From Fen-999 sp041480065 (lineage in GTDB: Bacteria > Pseudomonadota > Gammaproteobacteria > Burkholderiales > Rhodocyclaceae): 64,000 nucleotides of DNA. Under the pieces are notes generated by a model that did not search any database, was not told the DNA's origin, and saw only the letters and a list, made by a program, of their open reading frames with translations. Below are positions 1 to 10,762 of the stretch, one piece after another (the first letter of the stretch is position 1; every line of letters begins with the position of its first letter). Position numbers and translations under genes: made by a program. The stretch covers positions 1 to 64,000 of the forward strand of contig JBGOZF010000004.1 in NCBI GenBank assembly GCA_041480065.1, written 5' to 3'.

Positions 1-1
1 G

Positions 2-325
2 GTTGCCGAGTTCGGCGCCAAGGCCAAGGACGGCAAGCTGTCGCTGGAGGAACTGACCGGCGGCACGTTCTCGATTTCCAACGGCGGTGTGTTCGGCTCG
101 ATGCTGTCGACGCCCATCATCAACCCGCCGCAATCCGCTATCCTCGGCATTCACGCCACCAAGGATCGGCCGGTGGTGGAGAACGGGCAAATCGTCATCC
201 GCCCGATCAACTACCTGGCCATGTCCTACGATCACCGGATCATCGACGGCCGTGACGCCGTGCTTGGCCTGGTGACCATGAAGGAAGCGCTCGAAGACCC
301 GGCCCGGCTGCTGCTGGACCTTTGA
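2..325 (+). CDS. odhB: Dihydrolipoamide succinyltransferase (E2 of 2-oxoglutarate dehydrogenase), 3' end only
   Basis: Partial gene, open to the left edge; frame 2 is open from base 2 and ends with TGA. This is the C-terminal catalytic core of an E2 acyltransferase, which moves the succinyl group from lipoyl-lysine to CoA in the TCA cycle. The visible part contains the family's SNGGVFGS stretch, the NPPQSAILGIH segment and the catalytic-site motif SYDHRIIDGRDA, whose His and Asp are the active-site residues. The protein ends in LLLDL, typical of OdhB/SucB. lpdA (E3) follows after 19 bases, the usual order E1-E2-E3. A pyruvate dehydrogenase E2 would look similar, but the short C-terminus and direct lpdA neighbour favour the 2-oxoglutarate complex. 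Confidence 0.93.
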   Translation, partial: VAEFGAKAKDGKLSLEELTGGTFSISNGGVFGSMLSTPIINPPQSAILGIHATKDRPVVENGQIVIRPINYLAMSYDHRIIDGRDAVLGLVTMKEALEDPARLLLDL

Positions 326-344
326 TAACGGCAGGGGATCTCAA

Positions 345-1781
<1,437 letters not shown>

Positions 1782-1835
1782 TCCCGACCTGATTCCGACT
1801 TGCCGCACCGCCTGCTGAACGTTCCCAGGGACGGC

Positions 1836-2939
1836 ATGATCCGGGCCTTCAACAAGGCCCTGGAGGATCGCGGCATTGTCGCCGATCCGGCGCAGTTGAT
1901 GGCGGCAATGCGCTTGCAGCAGTTCTACGATGAACTGATCGCATTCAAGGCCGCCCGTCGCAGCCGCCTGCGCAAGCTGCTGGTGCATCCCGAACTGCCG
2001 CGCGGCGTCTGGTTCTGGGGCGGCGTCGGCCGCGGCAAGAGCTTCCTGATGGACTGCTTCTTCGAGGCGGTACCCTACCAGCGCAAGCGTCGGGTGCATT
2101 TCCATGCCTTCATGGCCGAGGTGCATGAACGCCTGAAGCGCTACCGGAACGAGCCGGATCCGCTGGCAAGAGTGGCGGCGCAGGTCGGGCGGGAAACACG
2201 GCTGATGTGCTTCGACGAGTTCCACATTTCCGACATCGCCGACGCCATGATTCTCGGACGCCTGATGGAAGCGCTGTTCGAGGCCGGCGTGGTCTTCTGC
2301 ATCACGTCGAACTATGCCCCGGACGGGCTTTATCCGAACGGCCTGCAGCGCGACCGCCTGCTGCCGACCATCGCCCTGTTGAACGAGAAACTGGATGTCA
2401 TAAAGGTCGATGCCGGCATCGACTACCGGTTGCGCGTGCTCGAGCAGGCCGACATCTATCACGTGCCGGCGGATGCCGAGGCCGATCGGCAGATGATGGC
2501 GACGTTCGCCGGCGTCGCCGGCGGCGCGGGCCACGCGCGCGCAATCACGGTGCTGGGACGCGAGATGCGGGTCCTGCACCGGGCGCCCGGAATCGTCTGG
2601 TTCGATTTTGCCACGTTGTGTGGTGGGCCGCGTTCACAGAACGACTACATCGATTTGGCCCACCGTTTCCACACGGTGTTCGTCTCCGGCGTGCCGAAAA
2701 TGGGGCCGGAGCAGGCAGCCGAAGCGCGCCGCTTCACTTGGCTGGTGGACGTGCTTTACGATCACCGCGTCAAGCTTCTGCTGTCGGCGGATTGTCCGGC
2801 GTCCGAACTCTACGCGTCGGGTGTTCAGGCCGGAGAATTCCAGCGTACGGTTTCCCGCTTGGCGGAAATGCGATCGCACGACTACCTGGCGAGCGGACAT
2901 CGACGCTTCGAAAGCCACGCCCCGATTTTGTCAAGCTGA
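1836..2939 (+). CDS. zapE: AFG1-family cell division ATPase ZapE
   Basis: P-loop ATPase of the AFG1/LACE1 family; in bacteria ZapE associates with FtsZ and the constriction ring. Walker A is GGVGRGKS (about residues 62-69), Walker B is MCFDEFHISD, and the family's FVSGVPKM and DYIDLAHRF segments are present in the C-terminal half. I chose the ATG at 1836 (367 residues) because an AGGGA sequence lies five bases before it and the frame upstream to a TTG at 1800 shows no ribosome binding site and unconserved residues; the TTG start would add 12 residues. Location next to odhB-lpdA is common in Betaproteobacteria. Confidence 0.92.
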   Translation: MIRAFNKALEDRGIVADPAQLMAAMRLQQFYDELIAFKAARRSRLRKLLVHPELPRGVWFWGGVGRGKSFLMDCFFEAVPYQRKRRVHFHAFMAEVHERLKRYRNEPDPLARVAAQVGRETRLMCFDEFHISDIADAMILGRLMEALFEAGVVFCITSNYAPDGLYPNGLQRDRLLPTIALLNEKLDVIKVDAGIDYRLRVLEQADIYHVPADAEADRQMMATFAGVAGGAGHARAITVLGREMRVLHRAPGIVWFDFATLCGGPRSQNDYIDLAHRFHTVFVSGVPKMGPEQAAEARRFTWLVDVLYDHRVKLLLSADCPASELYASGVQAGEFQRTVSRLAEMRSHDYLASGHRRFESHAPILSS

Positions 2940-3028
2940 CGTCTCCGCGGTGCAGCAGACAAGCGGTTGCATTTTGATGCCGGGCCTCGGTTAGAATCCA
3001 AGCGTCGCCAAGAGAGAGGACCACGGTT

Positions 3029-3508
3029 ATGTTGCGCCCAGGCCAGACCGCGCCGCCCTTTTCGCTGCCCGATGCCGACATGGAGATGTTCGATTTCTCC
3101 TCGTTGCACAACAAGAAGCATGCAGTGGTGTTCTTCTATCCCAAGGACGGTACGCCTTACTGCATCCAGGAGGCGATCGACTTCTCGGATCACGAAGAGG
3201 AGTTCAATCGCCTTGGCTGCGAAGTCCTGGGTATCTCGCGCGACGATTGTCTTTCGCACGCCGAGTTTCGCGACAAGAATGGCCTCTCCATTCGTCTGCT
3301 TTCCGATGTCGAAGGCGAAGTCTGCCGCCTGTTCGGCGTCAGCCACTTTCGCGAAAAAGATGGTCACCGCAAGCTGATTACCGTCAGGTCGACGTTCATC
3401 ATCGACAAGCACGGCATCATCAGACACGCGTTCTACGATGTGGCCGCCAAAGGCCACGCCGCCGAAGTCTTCAAACTGGTCAAGCAACTCAACGGGAGCC
3501 GTAACTGA
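3029..3508 (+). CDS. bcp: Bcp/PrxQ-type peroxiredoxin
   Basis: A 159-residue thiol peroxidase of the Bcp/PrxQ family, reducing hydroperoxides in the cytoplasm with thioredoxin-type donors. The peroxidatic cysteine is in the TPYC motif (Cys45), after the beta strand AVVFFYPKD. In E. coli-type Bcp a resolving cysteine follows five residues later; here residue 50 is Ile, so the helix has no resolving cysteine, although Cys64 and Cys74 exist elsewhere. It may therefore act as a 1-Cys enzyme or use a different resolving residue. A GAGAGAGGA ribosome binding site precedes the ATG. The stop overlaps the slyD start (TGATG), so the two are translationally coupled. Confidence 0.9.
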   Translation: MLRPGQTAPPFSLPDADMEMFDFSSLHNKKHAVVFFYPKDGTPYCIQEAIDFSDHEEEFNRLGCEVLGISRDDCLSHAEFRDKNGLSIRLLSDVEGEVCRLFGVSHFREKDGHRKLITVRSTFIIDKHGIIRHAFYDVAAKGHAAEVFKLVKQLNGSRN

Positions 3509-3987
3509 TGCAAATTGGCAAGGATACTGTGGTCACTCTCAACTATCGCGTCACCGACAGCGATGGCAATCTGGTCGATGACGGCAGCCATCCCCTCATC
3601 TACCTGCACGGCGGATACGACGGCATCTTCCCTCGTATCGAGGAGGCCTTGCAGGGCAAGGATGTCGGCGAGGCTCTTGAAGTCAAGCTGCAACCGGAAG
3701 ACGCCTTTGGCGAGTTCGACGCCGAACTGGTGGTGGTGGAAGCGCGCTCCCTGTTTCCGGACAATATCGAAGTCGGCATGCAGTTCGAGCGTGCGACCGA
3801 AGACGCCGACGACGGCGAGCTCTACACGATCACCGACATTGCCGACGACAAGGTGGTGGTCGACGGCAATCACCCCTTGGCCGGAATGGCACTGGTCTTC
3901 TCATGCACCGTTGCCGATGTGCGGGCGGCAAGCACCGACGAGGTCGGGCATGGCCACGTGCACGGTGGTGACGGCCATCACCACTAG
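3508..3987 (+). CDS. slyD: FKBP-type peptidyl-prolyl isomerase, SlyD type
   Basis: A 159-residue FKBP-fold prolyl isomerase and chaperone. The N-terminal strand VVTLNYRVTDSDGNLVDDG and the PRIEEALQGKDVGEALEVKL segment are the FKBP core; the inserted-in-flap region (about residues 75-120, with EDAFGEFD) is typical of SlyD. The C-terminus is His-rich (GHGHVHGGDGHHH), a metal-binding tail that in SlyD supports nickel delivery to metalloenzymes; here the tail is short and without cysteine. It is cotranscribed with the peroxiredoxin. The gene ends three bases from the convergent mutS stop, and I see no terminator in that gap. Confidence 0.93.
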   Translation: MQIGKDTVVTLNYRVTDSDGNLVDDGSHPLIYLHGGYDGIFPRIEEALQGKDVGEALEVKLQPEDAFGEFDAELVVVEARSLFPDNIEVGMQFERATEDADDGELYTITDIADDKVVVDGNHPLAGMALVFSCTVADVRAASTDEVGHGHVHGGDGHHH

Positions 3988-3990
3988 ACC

Positions 3991-6582
3991 CTAGCCAGCA
4001 AGCTTCTTCAGTTCGTACAGCTTTTCCAGCGCTTCGCGCGGCGTAAGTTCGTCGGGATCGAGGTCGCGCAGAGCGTCCACTGCGGGGTGGGGTGCTGCGT
4101 CGGGGAGAGGGTCAGGCTGGGCGGCGAACAGGTCGCCCTGATCGCCGGCGCGTGCTTCGCGGTTTTCCAGTCGCACCAGGTTGCGCTTGGCGTCGCGCAC
4201 GACGCTGCCGGGAATGCCGGCCAGAGCCGCCACCTGGATGCCGTAGCTCTGCGAAGCCGGCCCTTCCTCGACGGCATGCAGGAACACGATCTTGTGGGCG
4301 TGCTCGACGGCGTCGAGATGCACGTTGGCGCATTCCGGGTAATCCTGCGCCAGGCGTGTCAGTTCGAAGTAGTGGGTGGCGAACAGCGTATAGGCGCGAT
4401 TCTTCTCGATCAGGTGACGGGCGATGGCGAACGCCAATGCCAGTCCGTCGAAGGTCGAGGTGCCGCGGCCGATCTCGTCCATCAGCACCAGCGACTTGTC
4501 GGTCGCACCGTGAAGTATCGATGCCGCCTCGGTCATCTCGACCATGAAGGTGGAGCGCCCGGAAGCAAGATCGTCGGCGGCACCGATGCGTGTGAAGATC
4601 GCATCCACCGGGCCGAGGCGACAGGCGCTGGCCGGCACGAAGGCGCCGCAGTGGGCGAGCAGCACGATCAACGCTGCCTGGCGCATGTAGGTCGATTTGC
4701 CGCCCATGTTGGGGCCGGTGATCAACAGCAGCTTCCGCGTCGCGCCAAGCCGCGCGTCGTTGGCGATGAAGCTCTCCTTGGCCAGTTTCACCTGCTGCTC
4801 GACCACGGGATGCCGGCCGGCTTCGATCTCGATCACCGGGTCGGCGACGAACTGCGGCTGCCGCCAGTCCAGCCGCGCCGCGGCATTGGCGAAAGCGGCG
4901 AGACCGTCCGCCAGCGAGAGGGCGCGGGCGATCCGCTGGAAATCGACGATCCACGGCGCGAGTGAGGTCAGCAACTCGTCGAAAAGTTGCTTTTCCAGCG
5001 CCAGCGCGCGGTCATTCGCCGACAGCGCCTTGTCCTCGAAGGCCTTGAGTTCCGGCGTGATGTAGCGTTCGGCATTCTTCAGCGTCTGCCGGCGCCGGTA
5101 GTCGTCGGGTACCTTCTCCGCATTGGCGTGGCTGACCTCGATGTAGAAGCCATGCACCTTGTTGAACTCGACCTTGAGGCTGGCGATGCCCGTGCGGGTG
5201 CGTTCGCGGGCCTCCAGATCGAGAAGGAACTGGCCGCAGTTGGCTTGCAGCGCCCGCAATTCGTCGAGTTCCGGCGAATAGCCCTCGGCGATCACGCCGC
5301 CGTCGCGCAATTGCGTCGAGGGTTCGGGCGCAACGGCCCGTCGCAGCAACTCGAGGCAGTCCCCCGGCTGAACAAGATCGTCGGCAATCTTCAGCAAGAG
5401 CGGTGCAGCACCGCTCCGGGCGATGCCGGCGACGGTCGGCAGGCGAGCCAGGCTGTCGCGCAGGCTGGAAAGATCGCGCGGTCGCGCGTTTCGTAATGCA
5501 ATGCGTGCGGTGATGCGCTCGACGTCGGCGATTGCCCGCAGCTCGCGATGCAGGGCCGCACAGGGGCCGTCGCCTTCTTCGCCGAGCAGCCCGGCCACAG
5601 CCTGATGGCGCAAGGCCGCTTCGTCGCGGTCGGCGAGTGGGTGGTGCAGGCAGTGGCGCAGCCAGCGCGAGCCCATGCCGGTGGCGCAGGTGTCGAGCAG
5701 CGACAGCAGGGTAGGTGCCGGCGCTCCACGCAGGGTTTCGGTGATTTCCAGATTGCGGCGCGTGGCGGCATCCAGACGCAGAAATGCGCTTTCCTGTTCC
5801 AGCGTCAGGCGGGTGACATGTGCCAATGCCTGCATCTGCGTCGCCTGCGCATACTGCAACAATGCGCTGGCAGCGCCGACCGCGAGTTCCGCACCTTCGT
5901 CAGGCAGAAATGCCGCCAGGTCGCGCGTGCCCAGATGATCTGCGATCAGTTGTCTTGCCGCTCTGGTGTCGAAATGCCAGTCAGGCAGGCGCCTGATTGC
6001 CGCTTCGCGGGCTTCGGTCAGCTCGCCGGCGCCGTCCTGTATCAACACCTCTGCCGGGCGCAGCCGTTCGAGCTGCGCAGGCAGCAGCGCCGTCGTGGTT
6101 TCCAGCAGGCGGAAGTCGCCGCTGGCGAGGTTGAGCCACGCCAGGCCCACGCGCTGGCGGTCCCTGGCGACGGCCAGCAAGAGCTTGTCGCTCCTGTCGT
6201 CGAGCAGGCTGGCGTCCGTCAGCGTCCCTGGCGTCACGATGCGCATCACCGCGCGTTCGACCGGCCCCTTGGAAGTCGCCGGGTCGCCGATCTGTTCGCA
6301 GATCGCCACCGACTCGCCGAATTTCACCAGCTTGGCCAGGTACTGCTCGACGGCATGGAAGGGCACGCCGGCCATGGGAATCGGCCGCCCGGCCGACTGT
6401 CCGCGACTGGTCAGGGTGATGTCGAGCAGCCGCGCCGCCTTGACGGCATCGTCGTAGAACAACTCGTAGAAGTCACCCATGCGGTAGAACAGCAGCAGGT
6501 CCGGGTGCTGGCTCTTCAGCGCCAGGTACTGCTGCATCATCGGCGTGTGCTTGGACAAGTCGGTCGGTGGACGGTCAGCCAT
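3991..6582 (-). CDS. mutS: DNA mismatch repair protein MutS
   Basis: A full-length MutS (863 residues from the ATG at 6582). It binds mismatches and small loops and recruits MutL. Visible: the N-terminal mismatch-reading motif GDFYELF, connector and lever domains, the Walker A motif GPNMGGKSTYM, the Walker B/signature region with LVLMDEIGRGTSTFDG, and the FATHYFELT motif. The C-terminal dimerisation helices end in LYELKKLAG. A GTG six bases upstream (6588) could also start the protein; the ATG gives the usual MADRPP beginning. It is convergent with slyD and separated by about 120 bases from the acyltransferase gene on the same strand. Confidence 0.98.
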   Translation of the reverse strand: MADRPPTDLSKHTPMMQQYLALKSQHPDLLLFYRMGDFYELFYDDAVKAARLLDITLTSRGQSAGRPIPMAGVPFHAVEQYLAKLVKFGESVAICEQIGDPATSKGPVERAVMRIVTPGTLTDASLLDDRSDKLLLAVARDRQRVGLAWLNLASGDFRLLETTTALLPAQLERLRPAEVLIQDGAGELTEAREAAIRRLPDWHFDTRAARQLIADHLGTRDLAAFLPDEGAELAVGAASALLQYAQATQMQALAHVTRLTLEQESAFLRLDAATRRNLEITETLRGAPAPTLLSLLDTCATGMGSRWLRHCLHHPLADRDEAALRHQAVAGLLGEEGDGPCAALHRELRAIADVERITARIALRNARPRDLSSLRDSLARLPTVAGIARSGAAPLLLKIADDLVQPGDCLELLRRAVAPEPSTQLRDGGVIAEGYSPELDELRALQANCGQFLLDLEARERTRTGIASLKVEFNKVHGFYIEVSHANAEKVPDDYRRRQTLKNAERYITPELKAFEDKALSANDRALALEKQLFDELLTSLAPWIVDFQRIARALSLADGLAAFANAAARLDWRQPQFVADPVIEIEAGRHPVVEQQVKLAKESFIANDARLGATRKLLLITGPNMGGKSTYMRQAALIVLLAHCGAFVPASACRLGPVDAIFTRIGAADDLASGRSTFMVEMTEAASILHGATDKSLVLMDEIGRGTSTFDGLALAFAIARHLIEKNRAYTLFATHYFELTRLAQDYPECANVHLDAVEHAHKIVFLHAVEEGPASQSYGIQVAALAGIPGSVVRDAKRNLVRLENREARAGDQGDLFAAQPDPLPDAAPHPAVDALRDLDPDELTPREALEKLYELKKLAG

Positions 6583-6707
6583 GAACACTCGTCGTGATTC
6601 GATACGGGTAGGTCGTTACGGTCGCCGAACAATATCGTCCGAAACCGGGGCAATACTCGAACAACGCCACCGAAGTGTCCGCCGATGCCGGATTGCCCGC
6701 AAAAGAC

Positions 6708-7535
6708 TCAGTAGGCTGCCTCGACGGCCCGATGGATTTCCGCGGTGATGGTGTCGAAGAACGGCCGCACGCGGGCGTCCATGTTGGCAACGATCTCCTC
6801 GACAAACAGGGCGGCGGGAATCCGTGTTCCCCGGTGCTCGATCGGCGCGCCGATCTGGTGCACTTCGACGCCGAGATGGGCGATGCTCGTCGCCAGCAGG
6901 GGGTCCGTCAGCATGAACAGCGTGTCGATTCCCTTCCACTGGGCCAGTGCGATCATGGCCAGGTAGAGGCCGAGCGTCATGTAGGGAAGACGTATCCTGC
7001 TGTTCTCGCCGAAATCGTCATTGACCGAAAACGGCCTGCCCAATTCGCCCTTGCGCCGACGATACTGGGCGATGATCGCCAGGCGCGAGATCTCGCCGAT
7101 CCTTGAACGGTCCATTGTCGACGGATCGAGAACGTTTCGGTCGAGTGCGTCGGCGCAGGTTTTCTCGAACGGCAAGGGCGCGGCGGGATCGCTGGGGTCG
7201 ACAACCACGATGCGCGAACAGCCGACGAACATATGGGTGGTCACGGCGCGTACCAGACAATGGATCGAGTGAGCGTCGTATTCGTCGCTTTCGACCTGGT
7301 CGGCACGGATGGGTTCGAAACCTAGTTCCCGGCAATAGACTTCGTGCCTGATGTGATAGTTGTGCCATTTCAGCGCGTCATTGATCGCCGGCACGATTTC
7401 GAAGAACTTCCGGTAGCCTTCGGCGAAGCTGGCGATCTTGACGCCGGTGGGCAGTACCGCTAACACTTCGTGCTCCGCAGATGCGATGCGCTGCTCATCC
7501 GAGACGAGGGAGATTCCGGCTTGTGGTGTGGTCAT
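6708..7535 (-). CDS. PEP-CTERM/exosortase-associated N-acyltransferase (N-acyl amino acid synthase-like)
   Basis: A 275-residue GNAT-fold protein that I recognise as the PEP-CTERM/exosortase-associated acyltransferase family (TIGR03694 by memory). Members related to FeeM make long-chain N-acyl amino acids, often N-acyltyrosine, from acyl-ACP and an amino acid. Supporting segments are HEVYCRELGFEP (about residues 64-75), the long central strand MFVGCSRIVVVDP, and SRIGEISRLAII, the core acyl-binding strand/helix of the family. There is no signal peptide, so it is cytoplasmic. It lies 22 bases downstream of the LolA-like gene on the same strand, which suggests that its product is exported. The amino acid substrate cannot be read from sequence. 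Confidence 0.87.
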   Translation of the reverse strand: MTTPQAGISLVSDEQRIASAEHEVLAVLPTGVKIASFAEGYRKFFEIVPAINDALKWHNYHIRHEVYCRELGFEPIRADQVESDEYDAHSIHCLVRAVTTHMFVGCSRIVVVDPSDPAAPLPFEKTCADALDRNVLDPSTMDRSRIGEISRLAIIAQYRRRKGELGRPFSVNDDFGENSRIRLPYMTLGLYLAMIALAQWKGIDTLFMLTDPLLATSIAHLGVEVHQIGAPIEHRGTRIPAALFVEEIVANMDARVRPFFDTITAEIHRAVEAAY

Positions 7536-7557
7536 TATGGTAATGGAGGGGGTGGGG

Positions 7558-8340
7558 TCAGTCCAGTTTTTTCAGGTAATCCTTGGTGAAAATCTTGTCG
7601 GGCAGATCGCGCAGTTTCATTGCGCGGTATTCGAGCACCGACTGCTCGCCTTCGCGCAGTGCATCCTCCATGACCAGCCGAGTCGGCCTGATCTTGCCGG
7701 CCATGGACTGGTATTCGTCATAGTGGCAACGTTTCAGCAGCCGATTGGAAAGCGAGTAGAACTCCGCCTTTAGCGGCCAAAAACTCTTCTTATTGACCCA
7801 GTACATGACGCGCTGGTATGTCACGCTGCGATCGACCGCCTTGAGTTCGAGGACATGGTAGTTTTCAGCGCCGACTTTTTCGCTGCCGACGATGCGTGGA
7901 GAATAATCGCCGGCAAAGTTCGCCCTTGCCAAATCGCCGTTGGCGACCTGGCCGGTCAGGCGCTGGGCCAGGGAGATACGGATGGGCTGCGACACTTCGG
8001 GCATGAAGACCCATAGGTCGTGGCCCTTCATCAGCATGATCTGGCCGCGTTCCGAGGCCGGCTCCGTGATCATGACCACAGTGTTTTCGTTGCCCTTCGA
8101 CAGCACCCGGTATTTGCGCGCTTCCGTGGTTCCGTCGGCCAGTTTGGTGCTGATACCGATATCGACCTGGAAGCCTTCAGCGGGGAAGCGAATGCGGTCG
8201 GCTTTCTCGACGATGGCGAGGGCTTCTTCATCCTCGGCCGGGCGGACGCCGGACTCTTCGGCCCAGGCAAGGTTGGCACCCGACAACAGCACAATGGCGA
8301 GAAAGCACCATGCTTTCGCGTAGAATCCAGTATTCATCAT
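7558..8340 (-). CDS. Outer-membrane lipoprotein-sorting protein, LolA-like
   Basis: A 260-residue exported protein with an N-terminal signal peptide (NTGFYAKAWCFLAIVLL, cleavage after NLAWA). The mature part is an all-beta protein of the LolA-like/outer-membrane lipoprotein-sorting family: LRF-type start EKADRIRFP, then strands such as VVMITEPASERGQIMLMKG and the DLWVFMPEV segment, and a C-terminal EYRAMKLRDLPDKIFT. Family members form an unclosed barrel with a hydrophobic cavity that carries a lipid or lipoprotein across the periplasm. It is divergent from the LolD-like ATPase (62-base gap), so it probably serves that ABC system rather than general LolA function. The ATG at 8337 is an equally possible start. 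Confidence 0.85.
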   Translation of the reverse strand: MMNTGFYAKAWCFLAIVLLSGANLAWAEESGVRPAEDEEALAIVEKADRIRFPAEGFQVDIGISTKLADGTTEARKYRVLSKGNENTVVMITEPASERGQIMLMKGHDLWVFMPEVSQPIRISLAQRLTGQVANGDLARANFAGDYSPRIVGSEKVGAENYHVLELKAVDRSVTYQRVMYWVNKKSFWPLKAEFYSLSNRLLKRCHYDEYQSMAGKIRPTRLVMEDALREGEQSVLEYRAMKLRDLPDKIFTKDYLKKLD

Positions 8341-8402
8341 GTCTTGGCGCTACTCCGACTGGCGTCCTTGAGCGGTCGCTGCATGCGTGGGGTGTCTGAT
8401 CA

Positions 8403-9140
8403 ATGAGTGTGGTTACCGTCGAACATGTCAGCAAAGACTACTTGCTCGGCGAGCAGACCGTTCGGGCGGTCAATGATATATCGCTGTCGGTCGAGGCGGG
8501 TGTTTTTCTCGCCATTGCCGGACCTTCGGGCAGCGGCAAGACCACGCTTCTGAATCTGATCGGCTGCATCGACCGGCCGACCGCCGGAAAGATATATATC
8601 GACAATGTCGATGTCGGCGGAATGACGGCGGACCAATTGGCGGACCTGCGTTCGCGGTCGATCGGCTTCATCTTTCAGACCTTCAACCTGCTGCCGGTGC
8701 TTTCCGCCGCCGAAAACGTGGAGTATCCGCTGCTGCAACGTTCGGACATCGGTGCCGCCGAGCGGCGCGAGCGTGTTCAGGATTTTCTCAATGTCGTCGG
8801 TCTGGCCGACCGGATGAACAACCGCCCGAACCAATTGAGCGGCGGTCAGAGACAGCGGGTCGCGATCGCGCGGGCGCTCGCCGGTTCCCCGCGTATCGTG
8901 CTGGCCGACGAACCGACCGCGAATCTGGACAAGAAGACCGGCGTCGAGATCCTTCGCCTGATGAAAAGAATCAACCATTCGATGAAGACGACGTTCATCT
9001 TTTCGACCCATGATCGCAGGGTGGTGGAATTGGCTGATCGTCTCGTGCAGATCGAGGATGGCAGCATAGCCGCCCTGGGCATCCGGCGCGAAGGCGACTG
9101 GTTGCTGGCGCGACCGCCGGCCGAAGGCGCCGAAGCATGA
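8403..9140 (+). CDS. ABC transporter ATP-binding protein, LolD/MacB type
   Basis: A 245-residue ABC ATPase of the LolD/MacB (MacB-type 'mechanotransmission') class. Walker A is GPSGSGKTT (about residues 40-48), the signature is LSGGQRQR, and Walker B is IVLADEPTANLD followed by the H-loop STHDRR. Such ATPases work with FtsX-type permeases, which have four membrane segments and a large periplasmic domain. No permease is directly adjacent; two FtsX-type permeases lie 9 kb away (17962-20408) on the same strand and are the natural partners. It is followed after 10 bases by the DUF1302 barrel gene. Confidence 0.93.
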   Translation: MSVVTVEHVSKDYLLGEQTVRAVNDISLSVEAGVFLAIAGPSGSGKTTLLNLIGCIDRPTAGKIYIDNVDVGGMTADQLADLRSRSIGFIFQTFNLLPVLSAAENVEYPLLQRSDIGAAERRERVQDFLNVVGLADRMNNRPNQLSGGQRQRVAIARALAGSPRIVLADEPTANLDKKTGVEILRLMKRINHSMKTTFIFSTHDRRVVELADRLVQIEDGSIAALGIRREGDWLLARPPAEGAEA

Positions 9141-9150
9141 GGTCGAGGAT

Positions 9151-10620
9151 ATGAAACAACGATTTGGACAGGGAAAGGGGATTGCCGTGAGTAGATGGAA
9201 GGGCAGGGAGTCGGCTGGTATCAACGTTCTTGGTGGCATCGCATTGGCGTTGCTTGCGCAGTCGTGCTGGGCGGCTGCCTCATTTCCCGCCGAGTCCGGC
9301 GGCAATGCCGCGGTGCTGGCGGCCAAGGGGGCGGACGAAGACATGCCCAAGGGCCGCGACGCGCTGTTCGACGATGATGATGAGTCCGCGAAACCGGCCG
9401 CCAAGTCCGTGGAGAAGTCTGCCGGAGGCCTCAAGGGCTATCTCCAGTTCGAGTTGGCGCGAACCACGGAAAGCCCGGTCCATTGGTCGAAGATGCGTAC
9501 CCGCGCTGAATTCGGCAGTCAGGGCAGTCTAGGCGAAGGCCTGAAATGGAAGGCCAGCGCGCGCGCCGATTACGACTTTGTCTTCGACCACACCAGCTAC
9601 TATCCGGCGGAAGTAGCGCACGACCAGCGTGCCGATTTCACGCTACGCGAGACCTACCTGGATGCCAGCGCCGGCGACTGGGACTTCCGCTTGGGGCGGC
9701 AGCACGTCGTCTGGGGCGAGATGGTCGGCCTGTTCTTCGCGGACGTGGTTTCGGCAAGGGATATGCGCGAGTTCATCCTGCCCGAGTTCGAGAGCCTGAG
9801 AACGCCGCAATGGGCCGCTCGCGCCGAGTATTTCAAGGACGACTTCCACGCCGAACTGTTGTGGGTTCCGGTGGCGACCTACGATGACATCGGCAAGCCG
9901 GGTGCGGAGTTCTATCCTTATCAGCCGGTGTTGCCGGGCTATACCGCGCAGTACCGGAACGAGATTCGCCCCGGCAACAGCCTGGATCACGGCAACTACG
10001 GCGCGCGGATGTCGATCCTCAAGAACGGATGGGACGTCTCCGCTTTCTACTACCGCAGCATGGACATCCAGCCCACCTTCTACCGCCAGATTGTCGGCTC
10101 GAACATGATTTTCGAGGCGCGTCATGACCGGATCGAGCAAGTGGGCGGCACGGTGGCCAAGGATCTTGATTTTGCCGTGCTCAAGGGCGAGACGGTCTAC
10201 ACGCGGGGCCGCCAGTTCGGCGTATTGAATGCGACGGATGCCGATGGCCTGGTGCGGCAGAACACCCTCGACTGGGCCGTCGGCCTGGATTTCACCCTGC
10301 CGGCGGAAACCCGGTTCAACGTGCAACTCTTCGAGCGCGTCTTCTTCGATCACAACCCGGACATCGTTCCCGAACGACGCGAGAACGGCTACAGCCTCTA
10401 CCTGAACAAGAAGTTCGGCGGCAACTGGGAGGCGCAGGCGACCTGGATTGCCAGCCTGAACCGGACAGACTGGTTGTTCCGGCCACGCGTGCAGTGGAAT
10501 TTCGAGAGGAACTGGCGCCTTCTGGTCGGAGCGGACATATTCAAGGGACCGCCGCTGGGCATGTTCGGCCAGTATTCAAACCGCGACCGGGTCTATTCCG
10601 AGGTGAGATACAGCTTCTGA
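9151..10620 (+). CDS. Outer-membrane beta-barrel protein, DUF1302-like
   Basis: A 489-residue exported protein. A positively charged N-terminus and hydrophobic segment (GINVLGGIALALLAQSCWA) form a signal peptide ending around residue 45. An acidic linker (about residues 62-76) is followed by alternating aromatic strands typical of a porin-like barrel, and the chain ends with Phe (EVRYSF), the usual signal for outer-membrane insertion. Segments such as LRETYLDASAGDWDFRLGRQ and VVWGEMVGLFFADVVSARD match the DUF1302 family that often accompanies LolA-like proteins and RND or ABC lipid exporters. It would be the outer-membrane part of the proposed export route. The family assignment is from memory and moderately certain; the barrel topology is clearer. 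Confidence 0.78.
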   Translation: MKQRFGQGKGIAVSRWKGRESAGINVLGGIALALLAQSCWAAASFPAESGGNAAVLAAKGADEDMPKGRDALFDDDDESAKPAAKSVEKSAGGLKGYLQFELARTTESPVHWSKMRTRAEFGSQGSLGEGLKWKASARADYDFVFDHTSYYPAEVAHDQRADFTLRETYLDASAGDWDFRLGRQHVVWGEMVGLFFADVVSARDMREFILPEFESLRTPQWAARAEYFKDDFHAELLWVPVATYDDIGKPGAEFYPYQPVLPGYTAQYRNEIRPGNSLDHGNYGARMSILKNGWDVSAFYYRSMDIQPTFYRQIVGSNMIFEARHDRIEQVGGTVAKDLDFAVLKGETVYTRGRQFGVLNATDADGLVRQNTLDWAVGLDFTLPAETRFNVQLFERVFFDHNPDIVPERRENGYSLYLNKKFGGNWEAQATWIASLNRTDWLFRPRVQWNFERNWRLLVGADIFKGPPLGMFGQYSNRDRVYSEVRYSF

Positions 10621-10762
10621 CGTCAGTGGAGGCTGAAGAGCGTTTTTCGGGTCAGGGATTGTCGAACTTGGTGTTTCATCGTGGTTGGTAGTGTCGGCTG
10701 GCTTTACAGTCGCTCGGTGGCCGGCAGGGCATGAGCCCCTGGCTCGGTGTCGGGAATACAGG

